Shown: positions 40,701 through 54,386 of the stretch, one piece after another
How the letters are laid out: every line of letters begins with the position of its first letter
Numbering within the stretch: the stretch's first letter is position 1
DNA from: Lysobacter silvisoli
Lineage (GTDB): Bacteria > Pseudomonadota > Gammaproteobacteria > Xanthomonadales > Xanthomonadaceae
NCBI RefSeq assembly: GCF_003382365.1
Contig: NZ_QTSU01000001.1
Location: 1,240,001 to 1,304,000 of the forward strand
Length of the DNA: 64,000 nucleotides
Direction of reading: 5' to 3'
The notes under the pieces: generated by a model
What the model saw: only the letters and a program-made list of their open reading frames with translations
Told to the model about the DNA's origin: nothing
The model's database searches: none
Translations under genes and position numbers: made by a program

Positions 40701-41171
40701 CTACAACCTCGGCGTCCACTCCGCACTGGTCATCCGCCACTGCCCATCGCTGTCGCGCCAACCGGTGCGCACCTCGTACAGCTGCGCGGCATCCGGCAGC
40801 ACGCCGGCGCCGCCGGTGAGCGCGGCGCTGAAGGAGACCGTGGCGCGGTCGCCCTGGATGTCGATTTCGGCCGGGCCCAGGTTCACGCCCACGTCGTGGT
40901 AGCGGCGGAAGCTGATCATGGCCAGAGCGCGCGCGCCCTTGCGGTCCAGCCCCTCGGGGCCGACGAAGTCCTCGGCCAGCGCCGCCTGCAAGCCCTCCAG
41001 GTCGCGCGATTCCATCGCCTGCTGCAACTGCCCCAGCGAATCGCGCAGGCGCTGTTCCGGCGCCTGCCGGGAGCACCCGCCCAGCAGCGCCGCCAGCGCC
41101 AGCGCGCACAGCCACAGCGCTGCGCCGCGCGGGCGCGAAACTGCGATCGCCGTCCTTGTCCGGGTCGTCAT
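40701..41171 (-). CDS. NTF2-like lipoprotein
   Basis: A 156-residue protein with a lipoprotein signal (lipobox LLGGC, Cys33 after an Arg/Ala-rich start). The rest fits an NTF2/DUF4440-like fold: LRDSLGQLQQAMESRDLEGLQAALAEDFVGPEGLDRKGARALAM, then beta strands ending with EVRTGWRDSDGQWRMTSAEW. It lies between acnA and rpfB, where Xanthomonas has rpfD. It is divergent from rpfB with about 170 bases between. Confidence 0.78.
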   Translation of the reverse strand: MTTRTRTAIAVSRPRGAALWLCALALAALLGGCSRQAPEQRLRDSLGQLQQAMESRDLEGLQAALAEDFVGPEGLDRKGARALAMISFRRYHDVGVNLGPAEIDIQGDRATVSFSAALTGGAGVLPDAAQLYEVRTGWRDSDGQWRMTSAEWTPRL

Positions 41172-41343
41172 GGTCCTGACCGTTCGTTCGATTTCCCCAC
41201 CCCTATCCTGCCATGCCGAGACGGCCGCGGCGCGTCTTCTTGCCAGCCAATAGAGCCTATGCTCCAATCCGGAAAGGACCGTACGGCGGCGCATTCGAGC
41301 GCCGTCGCTCAACGGAAGGCGCAGCGATAGAGAGGGGATCGCG

Positions 41344-43020
41344 ATGAGTTTGGAACGTCCGTGGCTAGACCAGTACCCGGCGGAAGTGCCGCCGCAAATC
41401 GACGTGGACGAGTTCCCGTCCATCGTCTCGGTGCTGGAGACCGCGATCGAAAAGTATCGCGACCGCCCGGCTTTCCATAACCTCGGCAAGACCCTGACCT
41501 ACGGCGAGATCGACCGCCTCAGCGCGCAGTTCGCGGCCTACCTGCTGGGCGAGCTCAAGCTCAAGAAGGGCGATCGCGTCGCGATCATGATGCCCAACTG
41601 CCTGCAGTACCCGATCGCGACCTTCGGCGTGCTGCGCGCCGGCCTGACCGTGGTCAACACCAACCCCATGTACACCGCGCGCGAGCTCAAGCACCAGCTC
41701 GACGATTCGGGCGCCAGCGTGATCCTGGTGCTGGACAACTTCGGCAACACGGTCCAGGACGTGGTCGCCGGCACCCAGGTCAAGCAGGTCATCACCACCG
41801 GCCTGGGCGACATGCTCGGCTTCCCCAAGGGCTCGATCGTCAACTTCATGCTCAAGCACGTGAAGAAGATGGTGCCCGACTACGACATTCCCGGTGCGAT
41901 CCGCTTCCGCGACGCGCTGACCCTGGGCCAGCGCCACACCCTGCCCGAGCTGGAAATCACACCCGACGACATCGCCTTCCTGCAGTACACCGGCGGCACC
42001 ACCGGCGTGGCCAAGGGCGCCATGCTCACCCACCGCAACCTGGTGGCGAACATGCAGCAGGCCGCGGCCTGGGTCGGCACCAACGTGCGCCTGGGCGAGG
42101 AAGTCATCATCACCGCGCTGCCGCTGTACCACATCTTCGCTTTGACCGCGAACGGCCTGGTGTTCATGAAGTTCGGCGGCCTCAACCACATGATCACCAA
42201 CCCGCGCGACATGCCGGCGTTCGTGAAGGAACTGAAGAAGACGCCGTTCACCGCCATCACCGGCGTCAACACCCTGTTCAACGGCCTGCTCAACACGCCC
42301 GGCTTCAGCGAGGTCGATTTCTCGCGCCTGCACCTGACCCTGGGCGGCGGCATGGCGGTGCAGCGCGCAGTGGCCGAGCGCTGGAAGCAGGTCACCGGCG
42401 TGACCCTGCTGGAAGCCTACGGCCTGACCGAGACTTCGCCCGCGGCCTGCATCAACCCGATGGACCTGGCCGACTACAACGGCTCGATCGGCCTGCCGAT
42501 CTCCTCCACCGACGCCTGCGTCAAGGACGAGAACGGCAACCAGCTGCCGATGGGCGAAGTCGGCGAGCTGTGCATCAAGGGCCCGCAGGTGATGAAGGGC
42601 TATTGGCGCCGTCCGGAGGAAACCGCCAACGTCATCGACGAGGACGGCTGGCTGCACACCGGCGACATGGCGCGCATGGACGAGCAGGGCTACTTCTACA
42701 TCGTCGACCGCAAGAAGGACATGATCCTGGTCTCGGGCTTCAACGTGTACCCGAACGAGGTCGAGGACGTGATCGCGATGATGCCCGGCGTGCTCGAAGT
42801 GGCCGCCGTCGGCGTGCCCGACGAGAAGTCCGGCGAAGCGGTCAAGGTGGTGATCGTCAAGAAGGACGCCTCGCTGACCGCCGAGCAGGTCAAGGCGCAC
42901 GCGCGCGAGAACCTCACCGGCTACAAGCATCCCAAGTACGTCGAGTTCCGCACCGAGCTGCCCAAGACCAACGTGGGCAAGATCCTGCGCCGCGAACTGC
43001 GCGACGCACCGGCGGCTTGA
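41344..43020 (+). CDS. rpfB: Long-chain fatty-acid--CoA ligase RpfB
   Basis: A 558-residue adenylate-forming enzyme. Motifs: YTGGTTGVAKGAMLTHRNL (P-loop A3), YGLTETSPAACIN (A5), GWLHTGDMARMDEQGYFYIVDRKKDMILVSGFNVYPNEVEDV (A7/A8) and KTNVGKILRRELR (A10 Lys). Its position directly before rpfF identifies it as RpfB, which activates fatty acids and in Xanthomonas also takes part in DSF turnover. GAGGGGATCGCG precedes the ATG. A hairpin follows the stop (43027-43061), and rpfF has its own 433-base upstream region. Confidence 0.93.
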   Translation: MSLERPWLDQYPAEVPPQIDVDEFPSIVSVLETAIEKYRDRPAFHNLGKTLTYGEIDRLSAQFAAYLLGELKLKKGDRVAIMMPNCLQYPIATFGVLRAGLTVVNTNPMYTARELKHQLDDSGASVILVLDNFGNTVQDVVAGTQVKQVITTGLGDMLGFPKGSIVNFMLKHVKKMVPDYDIPGAIRFRDALTLGQRHTLPELEITPDDIAFLQYTGGTTGVAKGAMLTHRNLVANMQQAAAWVGTNVRLGEEVIITALPLYHIFALTANGLVFMKFGGLNHMITNPRDMPAFVKELKKTPFTAITGVNTLFNGLLNTPGFSEVDFSRLHLTLGGGMAVQRAVAERWKQVTGVTLLEAYGLTETSPAACINPMDLADYNGSIGLPISSTDACVKDENGNQLPMGEVGELCIKGPQVMKGYWRRPEETANVIDEDGWLHTGDMARMDEQGYFYIVDRKKDMILVSGFNVYPNEVEDVIAMMPGVLEVAAVGVPDEKSGEAVKVVIVKKDASLTAEQVKAHARENLTGYKHPKYVEFRTELPKTNVGKILRRELRDAPAA

Positions 43021-43026
43021 GCGCCG

Positions 43027-43061
43027 CCGCGCGCCAGGGAGCGTTCGCCCCTGGCGCGCGG
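43027..43061 (+). terminator. Strong hairpin directly after rpfB
   Basis: CCGCGCGCCAGGG at 43027-43039 pairs perfectly with CCCTGGCGCGCGG at 43049-43061 (13-bp stem, 9-base loop). No T-run follows, so it may be a Rho-dependent or attenuating structure separating rpfB from rpfF. Confidence 0.6.
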
Positions 43062-43453
43062 AAACCGTCGAATCGCTCAGCGGTTCCTGCCGCAACGGCC
43101 AGCTGAACCGGGCGCCTACAAGCCCCGGCAACGAAGCCGGCATGACTGCACCCTACCCCGCGTTGCCGGCCATCGCCGGTCCGCCTCGCCGACGGCGCCG
43201 TCCGTCCGATAAGCCCCGCCGCCGCGCCCGCATGGCCGCTATGCCTTGCGGGACGCGTGTTTTGGGCGCATAGAATCCGTCAACCGGGCACATCCTTGCC
43301 ATGCCGACCACAGTGGCGGCGGCAAGCTGCACCGGCCGCACACCCGTTCCGGCTGGGGAGCCGGCGTTTCTCGAGCTTCGAGTCTGAACGGCAGGTGTAG
43401 CATCGATTGCCGGGCCCTTGCCCGTCACCACCTCTACGACCAGGAGCCTCGCC
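43062..43453. other. Upstream region of rpfF
   Basis: Nearly 400 bases without a supported gene. It should hold the rpfF promoter. I see no convincing -35/-10 pair and no repeat of the REP families. AGGAG at 43443-43447 is the rpfF ribosome site. Confidence 0.45.
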
Positions 43454-44347
43454 ATGTCCGCTGTTCCCACCCGCTTGCACCTCGAAGACACCTCCTTGCT
43501 GCGCCGCGTTACCGATGCCGCCGGCACCTCCGACTGGTGCTACATGCATGCCGCCGCCAACGGCGCTTACCACCCCTGCTTCTCCGAGCGCCTGCTCTGG
43601 GACATGAAGCGCACCCAGGAATGCATCCGCCGCGAGCTGGCCGCCGACAATTCCAAGTCCGCCGGCATCCATCATCTGATCCTGGCCTCCGACGACAAGC
43701 TCGCCTTCAACCTGGGCGGCGACCTGTCGCTGTTCTCGCAGCTGATCCGCAACGGCAACCGCGGCCGCCTGCTCGAGTACGCCAAGCTGTGCATCGAAGT
43801 GGCCTTCAACCTGTACCAGCTCTACGAAGACCGCGTACACAGCATCGCCGTGATCCAGGGCGACGCGCTGGGCGGCGGTTTCGAGGCGGCGCTGTGCTGC
43901 CACACCATCATCGCCGAGGAAGGCACCGGCATGGGCTTCCCGGAAGTGCTGTTCGATCTGTTCCCCGGCATGGGCGCCTACACCTTCCTGACCCGCCGCG
44001 TGACCCCGGTGCAGGCTGAGCGGATGATGCTCGACGCGCGCGTGTACCCGGTGGAAGAGCTGCATCGCATGGGTGTGGTCGACATGGTCGTGCCGCGTGG
44101 CGAAGGCTTGCGCGCCGCCGCCGACATGGTCCGCCGCAACCAGCGCATCGGCAACGCGCTGCGGGCGATGAACACCGTGCGCCAGGCCTGCAACCCGGTC
44201 ACCCTGGACGAGCTGCTGTCGGTCACCACCGAGTGGGTCGACGCCGCCATGCGCCTGAACGATCGCGGGCTGAAGACCATGGAACGCCTGGTGCGCGCGC
44301 AGCAGCGCCGCGCCGAATCCAACGCTCCGGCGGTGGCGTTCGCATGA
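43454..44347 (+). CDS. rpfF: DSF synthase RpfF (crotonase fold)
   Basis: A 297-residue crotonase-family enzyme that makes the cis-2-unsaturated fatty-acid signal DSF from acyl-ACP, acting as dehydratase and thioesterase. The oxyanion-hole region is LILASDDKLAFNLGGDLSLF. The two catalytic glutamates match those known in Xanthomonas RpfF: Glu144 in GGGFEAAL and Glu164 in MGFPEVLF. The active-site GMGAYTFLTRR and the C-terminal helical part are family-like. AGGAG lies seven bases before ATG 43454. Convergent with the rpfG-rpfC gene, 56 bases apart with a hairpin between. Confidence 0.96.
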   Translation: MSAVPTRLHLEDTSLLRRVTDAAGTSDWCYMHAAANGAYHPCFSERLLWDMKRTQECIRRELAADNSKSAGIHHLILASDDKLAFNLGGDLSLFSQLIRNGNRGRLLEYAKLCIEVAFNLYQLYEDRVHSIAVIQGDALGGGFEAALCCHTIIAEEGTGMGFPEVLFDLFPGMGAYTFLTRRVTPVQAERMMLDARVYPVEELHRMGVVDMVVPRGEGLRAAADMVRRNQRIGNALRAMNTVRQACNPVTLDELLSVTTEWVDAAMRLNDRGLKTMERLVRAQQRRAESNAPAVAFA

Positions 44348-44364
44348 AATCTTCTCGGGGGGAG

Positions 44365-44394
44365 CCTGCCACGCAGCACGCCGGGCGTGGCAGG
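44365..44394. terminator. Hairpin between convergent rpfF and rpfG-rpfC
   Basis: CCTGCCACGC pairs perfectly with GCGTGGCAGG (10-bp stem, 10-base loop) in the 56 bases separating the two convergent stops. There is no T-run on either strand, but the position suits a shared transcription end. Confidence 0.6.
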
Positions 44395-44403
44395 ACGGGC
44401 CCC

Positions 44404-47637
<3,234 letters not shown>

Positions 47638-47751
47638 ACCGGCATCCGTGAGGGGCCACCCCCTGTGGTGGCCGTTGGACTGAGGATACCCCGCCAAGCG
47701 GCAGTTGGCAGCCGCCCCGTTCATTATTGCTTTTACTTGTACACCCACAAC

Positions 47752-47780
47752 GGCAAAAGACCGCCTGGGCGGCCTGTTTG
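47752..47780 (-). terminator. Weak candidate terminator of lysS
   Basis: On the minus strand a CCGCC/GGCGG hairpin with a two-base loop is followed by TCTTTTG. It lies about 70 bases after the lysS stop and ahead of rpfG. The stem is short, so the call is tentative. Confidence 0.35.
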
Positions 47781-47848
47781 CGCCGGACCGGTCGGGCGCA
47801 GCGGCTTCACGCCGGCCGTGCCCGGGCGTTGCCCGAGCCGGGCCCGCC

Positions 47849-49360
<1,512 letters not shown>

Positions 49361-49552
49361 GGTCTTGGCGGGTTGGGTGTAAAGGGATAAGGCGGGGCTA
49401 GCCGCAGAGTACTGGCCCCGGCGCGGCTTTGCTCGCGCCGGCACCGGTCGGCAGGGGGACCTTCGGCAGGCTCGGGCCCGGTGTAGCCGGCGTTAGCGTT
49501 TGCAGGCGGCGCCGTTGGGGCGTGCGCGCATCGTCAACGACGGGGGTGAAAC

Positions 49553-49693
49553 GTGTTCAAGAAAGCGCTGATCGGAATGGCGGGGGTGCTGGTGGTGTGC
49601 CTGCTCGCGGCGGCCGGCTACCGTTACGGCCAGCATCTGGCCCAGCGCGACAAGGCGGCCGAGCAAGCGGCTGCGGCCGACGCGACGCGCTGA
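49553..49693 (+). CDS. 46-residue small membrane protein
   Basis: GTG 49553 to TGA 49693 encodes a peptide beginning with a basic FKKA, one hydrophobic helix (LIGMAGVLVVCLLAAAGYRYG) and a polar, Ala-rich tail (QHLAQRDKAAEQAAAADATR). GGGGGTG lies four bases upstream. It occupies the gap between lysS and prfB on the opposite strand, and its stop lies 23 bases from the prfB stop. Family not recognised; composition and start signals support a real small gene, but the GTG start lowers certainty. Confidence 0.55.
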   Translation: MFKKALIGMAGVLVVCLLAAAGYRYGQHLAQRDKAAEQAAAADATR

Positions 49694-49715
49694 GCGCGCC
49701 GCGCCGGAGCGCGGC

Positions 49716-50844
49716 TCAGACCGCGTCGCTGCGTTTGGAGCCCGCTTCCAGGCCCGATTTCAGGCTGGCCTCGACGAATTCGTCCAGGTCGCCGTCCAGC
49801 ACCTTCTGGGTGTCGCTGCGCTCCACGCCGGTGCGCAGATCCTTGATCCGGCTCTGGTCGAGCACGTAGTTGCGGATCTGGCTGCCCCAGCCGATGTCGG
49901 ACTTGGTGGCCTCCACCGCATCTCGCTCGGCGTTGCGCTTCTGGATTTCCAGCTCGTACAGCTTGGCCGCCAGCATCTTCATCGCGCGGTCGCGGTTGGC
50001 GTGCTGGCTGCGCTCGGTCTGGCAGGCCACCACGATGCCCGAGGGCACGTGGGTGATGCGCACCGCCGACTCGGTCTTGTTGACGTGCTGGCCGCCGGCG
50101 CCCGAGGAGCGGTAGACGTCGGTCTTCAGGTCGGCCGGGTTGATCTCGATGTCGATCTTGTCGTCGACCTCGGGCGAGACGAACACCGAGGTGAAGCTGG
50201 TGTGGCGGCGGTTGTCGGAGTCGAACGGCGACTTGCGCACCAGGCGGTGCACGCCGGTCTCGGTCTTCAGCCAGCCGTAGGCGTAATCGCCCTCGACCCG
50301 GAAGGTCGCCGACTTGATCCCGGCCACGTCGCCGCCGCTGACTTCCATCAGCTCGGCCTTCCAGCCGCGCGATTCGGCCCAGCGCAGGTACATGCGCAGC
50401 AGGATTTCGGCCCAGTCCTGGGCCTCGGTGCCGCCGGCGCCGGCCTGGATGTCGACGAAGGCCGAAGCGCCGTCCATCTGGCCGGAGAACATGCGCTGGA
50501 ACTCCAGCTTCTCCACGTCCTTGGCATAGCGCTCGACGTCGTCGACCACGGCCTGCGCGGTGGACTCGTCGCTCTCCATTTCGGCCAGTTCCAGCAGCTC
50601 GCCGGCGCCGTTCAGGCCGTCGGTGAGGTCGCGGATGCCGTTGACCACCTTTTCCAGCGCGGAGCGCTCGCGGCCCAGGCCCTGGGCGCGCTCGGCGTTG
50701 TTCCAGATGTCGGGGTTTTCCAGCTCGCGGTTTACTTCTTCCAGACGTTCGACTTTGCTGTCGTAGTCAAAGATACCCCCTGAGCGAATCCAGCCGTCCG
50801 GTGAGGTCGGCGATGCGCTGGCGGACGGGATTGAGTTCGATCAT
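49716..50844 (-). CDS. prfB: Peptide chain release factor 2, read through a programmed +1 frameshift
   Basis: ATG 50844 opens a 25-codon frame ([25 protein letters not shown]) that ends at TGA 50769-50767. Shifting +1 at this point, with GAC at 50768 as the next codon, gives the remaining 350 residues. The product has the RF2 tripeptide SPF ([14 protein letters not shown]) and the catalytic GGQ loop ([10 protein letters not shown]), so it recognises UGA and UAA. Total length is about 375, normal for RF2. The frameshift lets RF2 control its own level: when RF2 is scarce the ribosome pauses at UGA and slips. Next to lysS as in Xanthomonas and E. coli. Confidence 0.97.
50767..50785 (-). promoter_or_regulatory. 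prfB programmed +1 frameshift site
   Basis: On the minus strand the site reads AGGGGGTATCTTTGAC: a Shine-Dalgarno-like AGGGGG three bases before the slippery CTT, followed by the UGA stop and C. It is the classic RF2 autoregulatory frameshift signal. Confidence 0.97.
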
Positions 50845-50963
50845 GTCCGGTGGTCGTGATGCGGATGAACCGGCGATTCTAGCAGGCCGGGGGCCGCGCC
50901 GGCTGCGGCCTAGCGCCCGTGCCCTGCCCTGAACGGAGCGCTCGCTGCCACGCCCCAAAAGAC

Positions 50964-51074
50964 CGTCATTCCGGCGAACGCCGGAACCCATCTTGATCTT
51001 GGCGCTTGCAGCGGCGGCCGGTGGTTCGGCACGGAGCGAACGCAAAATGGGTTCCGGTTTTCGCCGGAATGACG
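50964..51074. repeat. REP/MITE-like palindromic element, copy 2
   Basis: CGTCATTCCGGCGAACGCCG-GAACCCATCTTGATCTTGGCG on the left and GCAAAATGGGTTCCGGTTTT-CGCCGGAATGACG on the right form an inverted repeat of 111 bases. It is related to the element at 16653-16850. It lies between prfB and the VIT/vWA gene. Confidence 0.75.
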
Positions 51075-51127
51075 CGGAGGGGCATCGCCCTGCCCGACCG
51101 GCCCCATCGGACCGGCCGGCGGCGCGC

Positions 51128-54025
51128 TCACTTCACCTCGAACTCGCCCACGAACACCGTCTCCGAGCGCTCCTTCAGCCGCAGCGTTACGCGCTGGTCG
51201 CGCTGGTTCGGGGTGCCGAAGCCGGTGCTCAGCCACAGCTGCAAGGTGGTGGCGCCGGTGACCAGTTGCTGGCGGTCGCCGAAGAAGTTGGCCTCGACCT
51301 TGTACTTGCCCGGCTTGGCCTGGCGCAGCATGAACTCTTCCGGCCCGTAGCCGCCGGTGAAGTCGTCGGAGATACGCCCGCCCTGATAGGTGAGCTTGTG
51401 CTGGTAGAAGCAGCGCTCGCCGTTGGGGTCGGTGACCCACAGGTCCATGTCGGAGTTGTCGCTGTCCCAGCTCAGCACCGCGCGCAGGTCCAGCGGCAGG
51501 TTGCGCAGCAGGCGCGGGTCGATGGCGGCGGTGTCGAGTCGGCCGCCGGCGCCGGCCGCGATCGCATTGAGCTCGTGCAGGGCGATCAGGGCCACGCCTT
51601 CGAAGCGCGCGTCCCAGGGCCGCGCGACCACTTCGTACAGCGAGCCGATCGCGGCCTGCGGCTGCCCGGCGGCGGCCTGGGCCAGGCCCAGATCGCGGAA
51701 GCTCTGCGGCTCCTGCTCGCCCAGGCGCGCGACCCGCTCGAACAGCGGTAGCGCCAGCGCCGGTTCGTCGGCCTGCAGCAGGCGGTAGCCGAGCACGCGC
51801 AGCACGTGGCGGTTCTCCAGGTCCAGCTCAGCCAGGTTCGACAGCACCCGCAGCGCCAGCGCGCGCTGGCCCTTTTCCAGCAGCACGTCGGCCACGTCCA
51901 GGTAGAAGGCGGTGCTGGACGCGTAACCGTCGCGTTCGTCCAGGTAGATGGCGTAGGCCTGTTCGGGCGTGGCCGCGCGCAGGCGCCGGGCGTAGGGCGA
52001 GTCGGGCTGCCAGGGCTGCAGGGCGATGCGGGCGCCGATGCCCGCGTTGCCGGGGGCGCCGCCGGCGACGTCGTCGGCGCGCAGCCGCGAACCGGTCACT
52101 TCCACGCGCTCCAGAGCCGGACTGTCCACAGGTGAGGGCTCGTCGAATACGACCGGCGGTTCCGCCGGCGGCGGCGCCATGGCGGCCGGGGCCGGCGCAT
52201 AGAGCACCCCATCCGGTCCCTGCGCACGCGCTTCGGCCTTCAGATGCTCCGGCTCCGGCGGCCGGCCTTTGGGCCAGGTCTTGGCCCACCACTGCTGCTC
52301 ATCGGCGAAGGCCGCGGCGATCCGGTCCAGGTGCGCGCGGCGATCGTGCTCGCGCTGCCGGCCGCGCTCGGCCAGCAGGCGTTCGTACTGGCCGCGGTAC
52401 TCGGCCGGCGGCACGATCTCGTGCTGCACGTAGTCCTCGATGGCTTCCAGCACCAGCAGCGAGGTTTCCGGCGTGACCAGGGCGAAGTCGCGGCTCAGGC
52501 GCGCGATCTGGGCGCGGTGCAGCTCCGGCTCGGCGCCGAGCTCGCCCACGCGGTAGCCCGCCCACAGGCGCGCGGCGTAGGCGCTGACGGGGGTATCGGC
52601 CTCCAGCTTCAGCTGCAGCGGCGCGCGATCGGACAGGTGCAGGGTGATCCGCGCCTGCGGCGAAGTCAGGCGGCCGGCGATGCGCAGCACGCCGTCCTGC
52701 GGGTACGGCGAGGCGGCGACCAGATCGGTGGCGCCGTCGCCGTCGAGTTCGTCCAGCCGCGTCGGCGCGGCCAGCAGCGCTTGCGCGGCGGCTTCGCGTT
52801 CGGCCGCATTGCGCCAGCTCAGCAAGCGGCCGCCATGCGCCTGCGCCAATGCGGCCAGACGCTGGCTGTCGGCGGCATCGCCGGCGCCGTTGATCGCGTA
52901 CAGGCGCTGCACCCGCTGCAGTGTCGGAAAACGGCGCTGGCCGTAATTGAACAAGCCGTCGCTGACCAGCAGGTATTCCTGCACCTGCAAAGACGGGGTC
53001 CAGCCGCCGGGATCGGTGGCGCCGTCGTAGACCGTAGCCTTGAGCGCCGCGCGCAGTTCGCGCCAATCGCCGCCGCGCACCTGGAAGCTTTGCGCTTCCT
53101 CGGCGCGATCGCGCAAGCGGGTCAGGCGCACTTCGGCGTCGCCCAATGCGGCGAAGTAACGCTCCAGCAAGGCCAACTCGCCGGCATGGTCGCGTTTGCG
53201 GCCCGAGGCCGAGCTGTCCCACAGCAGGCCGACCACCTTGGGCAGCGCGCGCTGTGCCTGCGCCGCGGCCACCGGCACTTCGGCCACGAAGTAGCGCTGG
53301 CCGTCGTAGGCCTGGGTATAGGCCTGGGCGCCGCGTGCGGCCGGCAACAGCAGGCTCACGCCGCCCGCGGCCACGCGCTCGGCCGGCAGCTGCGCGCGGT
53401 AGCCGTCGCGCTCGCGCACGAAGTCCACCGCACCGAAACCGGTCTGCGCGCGCGGCGCACCGCCGGCGCGGTTGAGCACGCGCAGATCCACCGTAGGCAG
53501 GCCGCGCGCATACGCCAGCGGCAGGTGCAGGCGCCGGCCCTGGCCATCGGGCTGCAGCGCTTCGACATAACTCAGGCGCACGCGCCGCGTGCCCTGCGCC
53601 GGGATCGGGTAGACGCGCAGGCGGAAGTGGTTGCCCTCGGTGCGTTCCAGCAGCGCGGGATCGACGTTGCGGCGTTCGATCGCCTCGAACACCGCCTGCC
53701 CCTGCGCCTTGGGCACCGGCACCGCGTCGCGCAGGCGGCCGTCGATGTCCAGGGCGAAGGCGCTGATCTGCTGGCCGTCGGCCAAGGGGAACTGCAGGTT
53801 GCCTTCCAGCGGCCGCGCGTTGGGGTTACGGAACACCAACTCCACCGTGGTCTGGGCCAGGCCGCCGTTGATCTCCACTTCGACCTGGGCCGACTGCAAG
53901 GCGATCGGCCGTTCGGCGCCGTCGGCGCGCATCAGCGGCGGCGCGGTCAGCGGACCGGTCACCTGCGCGGCGGCCGCGCCGCTCAGGCCCAACAGCAGGC
54001 AGATGGACATCAGATAGGAACGCAC
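51128..54025 (-). CDS. Large secreted VIT/vWA protein with C-terminal DUF2135
   Basis: A 965-residue protein with a signal peptide (to about residue 20). A VIT domain follows (ALQSAQVEVEINGGLAQTTVELVFRNPNARPLEGNLQFPLADGQQI...SYVEAL). A vWA-type domain has the MIDAS-like DSSAS near residue 270. A middle helical region, an Ala/Pro-rich linker with a LERVEVTGSRLR segment near residue 650, TPR-like helices (YLDVADVLLEKGQRALALRVLSNLAEL), and a C-terminal DUF2135-like domain (AVLSWDSDNSDMDLWVTDPNGE...GYGPEEF) follow. The VEVTGSR motif is the plug-domain signature of TonB-dependent receptors and is out of place here. GTG 54025 has GGGGTG upstream; ATG 54010 is an alternative. Probable adhesion or protein-assembly role; function unknown. 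Confidence 0.8.
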   Translation of the reverse strand: MRSYLMSICLLLGLSGAAAAQVTGPLTAPPLMRADGAERPIALQSAQVEVEINGGLAQTTVELVFRNPNARPLEGNLQFPLADGQQISAFALDIDGRLRDAVPVPKAQGQAVFEAIERRNVDPALLERTEGNHFRLRVYPIPAQGTRRVRLSYVEALQPDGQGRRLHLPLAYARGLPTVDLRVLNRAGGAPRAQTGFGAVDFVRERDGYRAQLPAERVAAGGVSLLLPAARGAQAYTQAYDGQRYFVAEVPVAAAQAQRALPKVVGLLWDSSASGRKRDHAGELALLERYFAALGDAEVRLTRLRDRAEEAQSFQVRGGDWRELRAALKATVYDGATDPGGWTPSLQVQEYLLVSDGLFNYGQRRFPTLQRVQRLYAINGAGDAADSQRLAALAQAHGGRLLSWRNAAEREAAAQALLAAPTRLDELDGDGATDLVAASPYPQDGVLRIAGRLTSPQARITLHLSDRAPLQLKLEADTPVSAYAARLWAGYRVGELGAEPELHRAQIARLSRDFALVTPETSLLVLEAIEDYVQHEIVPPAEYRGQYERLLAERGRQREHDRRAHLDRIAAAFADEQQWWAKTWPKGRPPEPEHLKAEARAQGPDGVLYAPAPAAMAPPPAEPPVVFDEPSPVDSPALERVEVTGSRLRADDVAGGAPGNAGIGARIALQPWQPDSPYARRLRAATPEQAYAIYLDERDGYASSTAFYLDVADVLLEKGQRALALRVLSNLAELDLENRHVLRVLGYRLLQADEPALALPLFERVARLGEQEPQSFRDLGLAQAAAGQPQAAIGSLYEVVARPWDARFEGVALIALHELNAIAAGAGGRLDTAAIDPRLLRNLPLDLRAVLSWDSDNSDMDLWVTDPNGERCFYQHKLTYQGGRISDDFTGGYGPEEFMLRQAKPGKYKVEANFFGDRQQLVTGATTLQLWLSTGFGTPNQRDQRVTLRLKERSETVFVGEFEVK

Positions 54026-54386
54026 CGGTCACCCCGTTTCGGTTTGCGGCGGCCGCGGCGGCCGCCTTGTCTGTCTGGTTCAACGCCCGAATCCCGCGTT
54101 CGGGGTTGCGCGCACGGCCGCGCATGCGCGGCGGCAGCGGCCACCTTAGCGAAGGATTGCGGCGCCGCGTGCGCGGCGCGCGGCCGCGGTTCCCTCCTCC
54201 TTAATGGCGCTTGCGGGCACGCTTGAGTTGTCGAATCGGAAAATGTGATGAATTCGACCATTTATGAGCATTTACCCCCTGCCAGAGCGGCTTCCGACCC
54301 TTCCGGCCGCGCGCATGATCGCCGACAGCCCGTGCCGCGCCGCGGGCCCACCGCACTCAACCACGACCCCTGGGGAGCCACACGCA
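54026..54386. other. Divergent control region between VIT/vWA gene and protease gene
   Basis: About 360 bases with no supported gene. The part at 54225-54275 is clearly AT-richer (GAAAATGTGATGAATTCGAC near 54238) and may hold promoters of both divergent genes. The right part has GGGGAG before the protease start. A short CGGTCA hairpin near 54030 is too weak to call. Confidence 0.45.
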
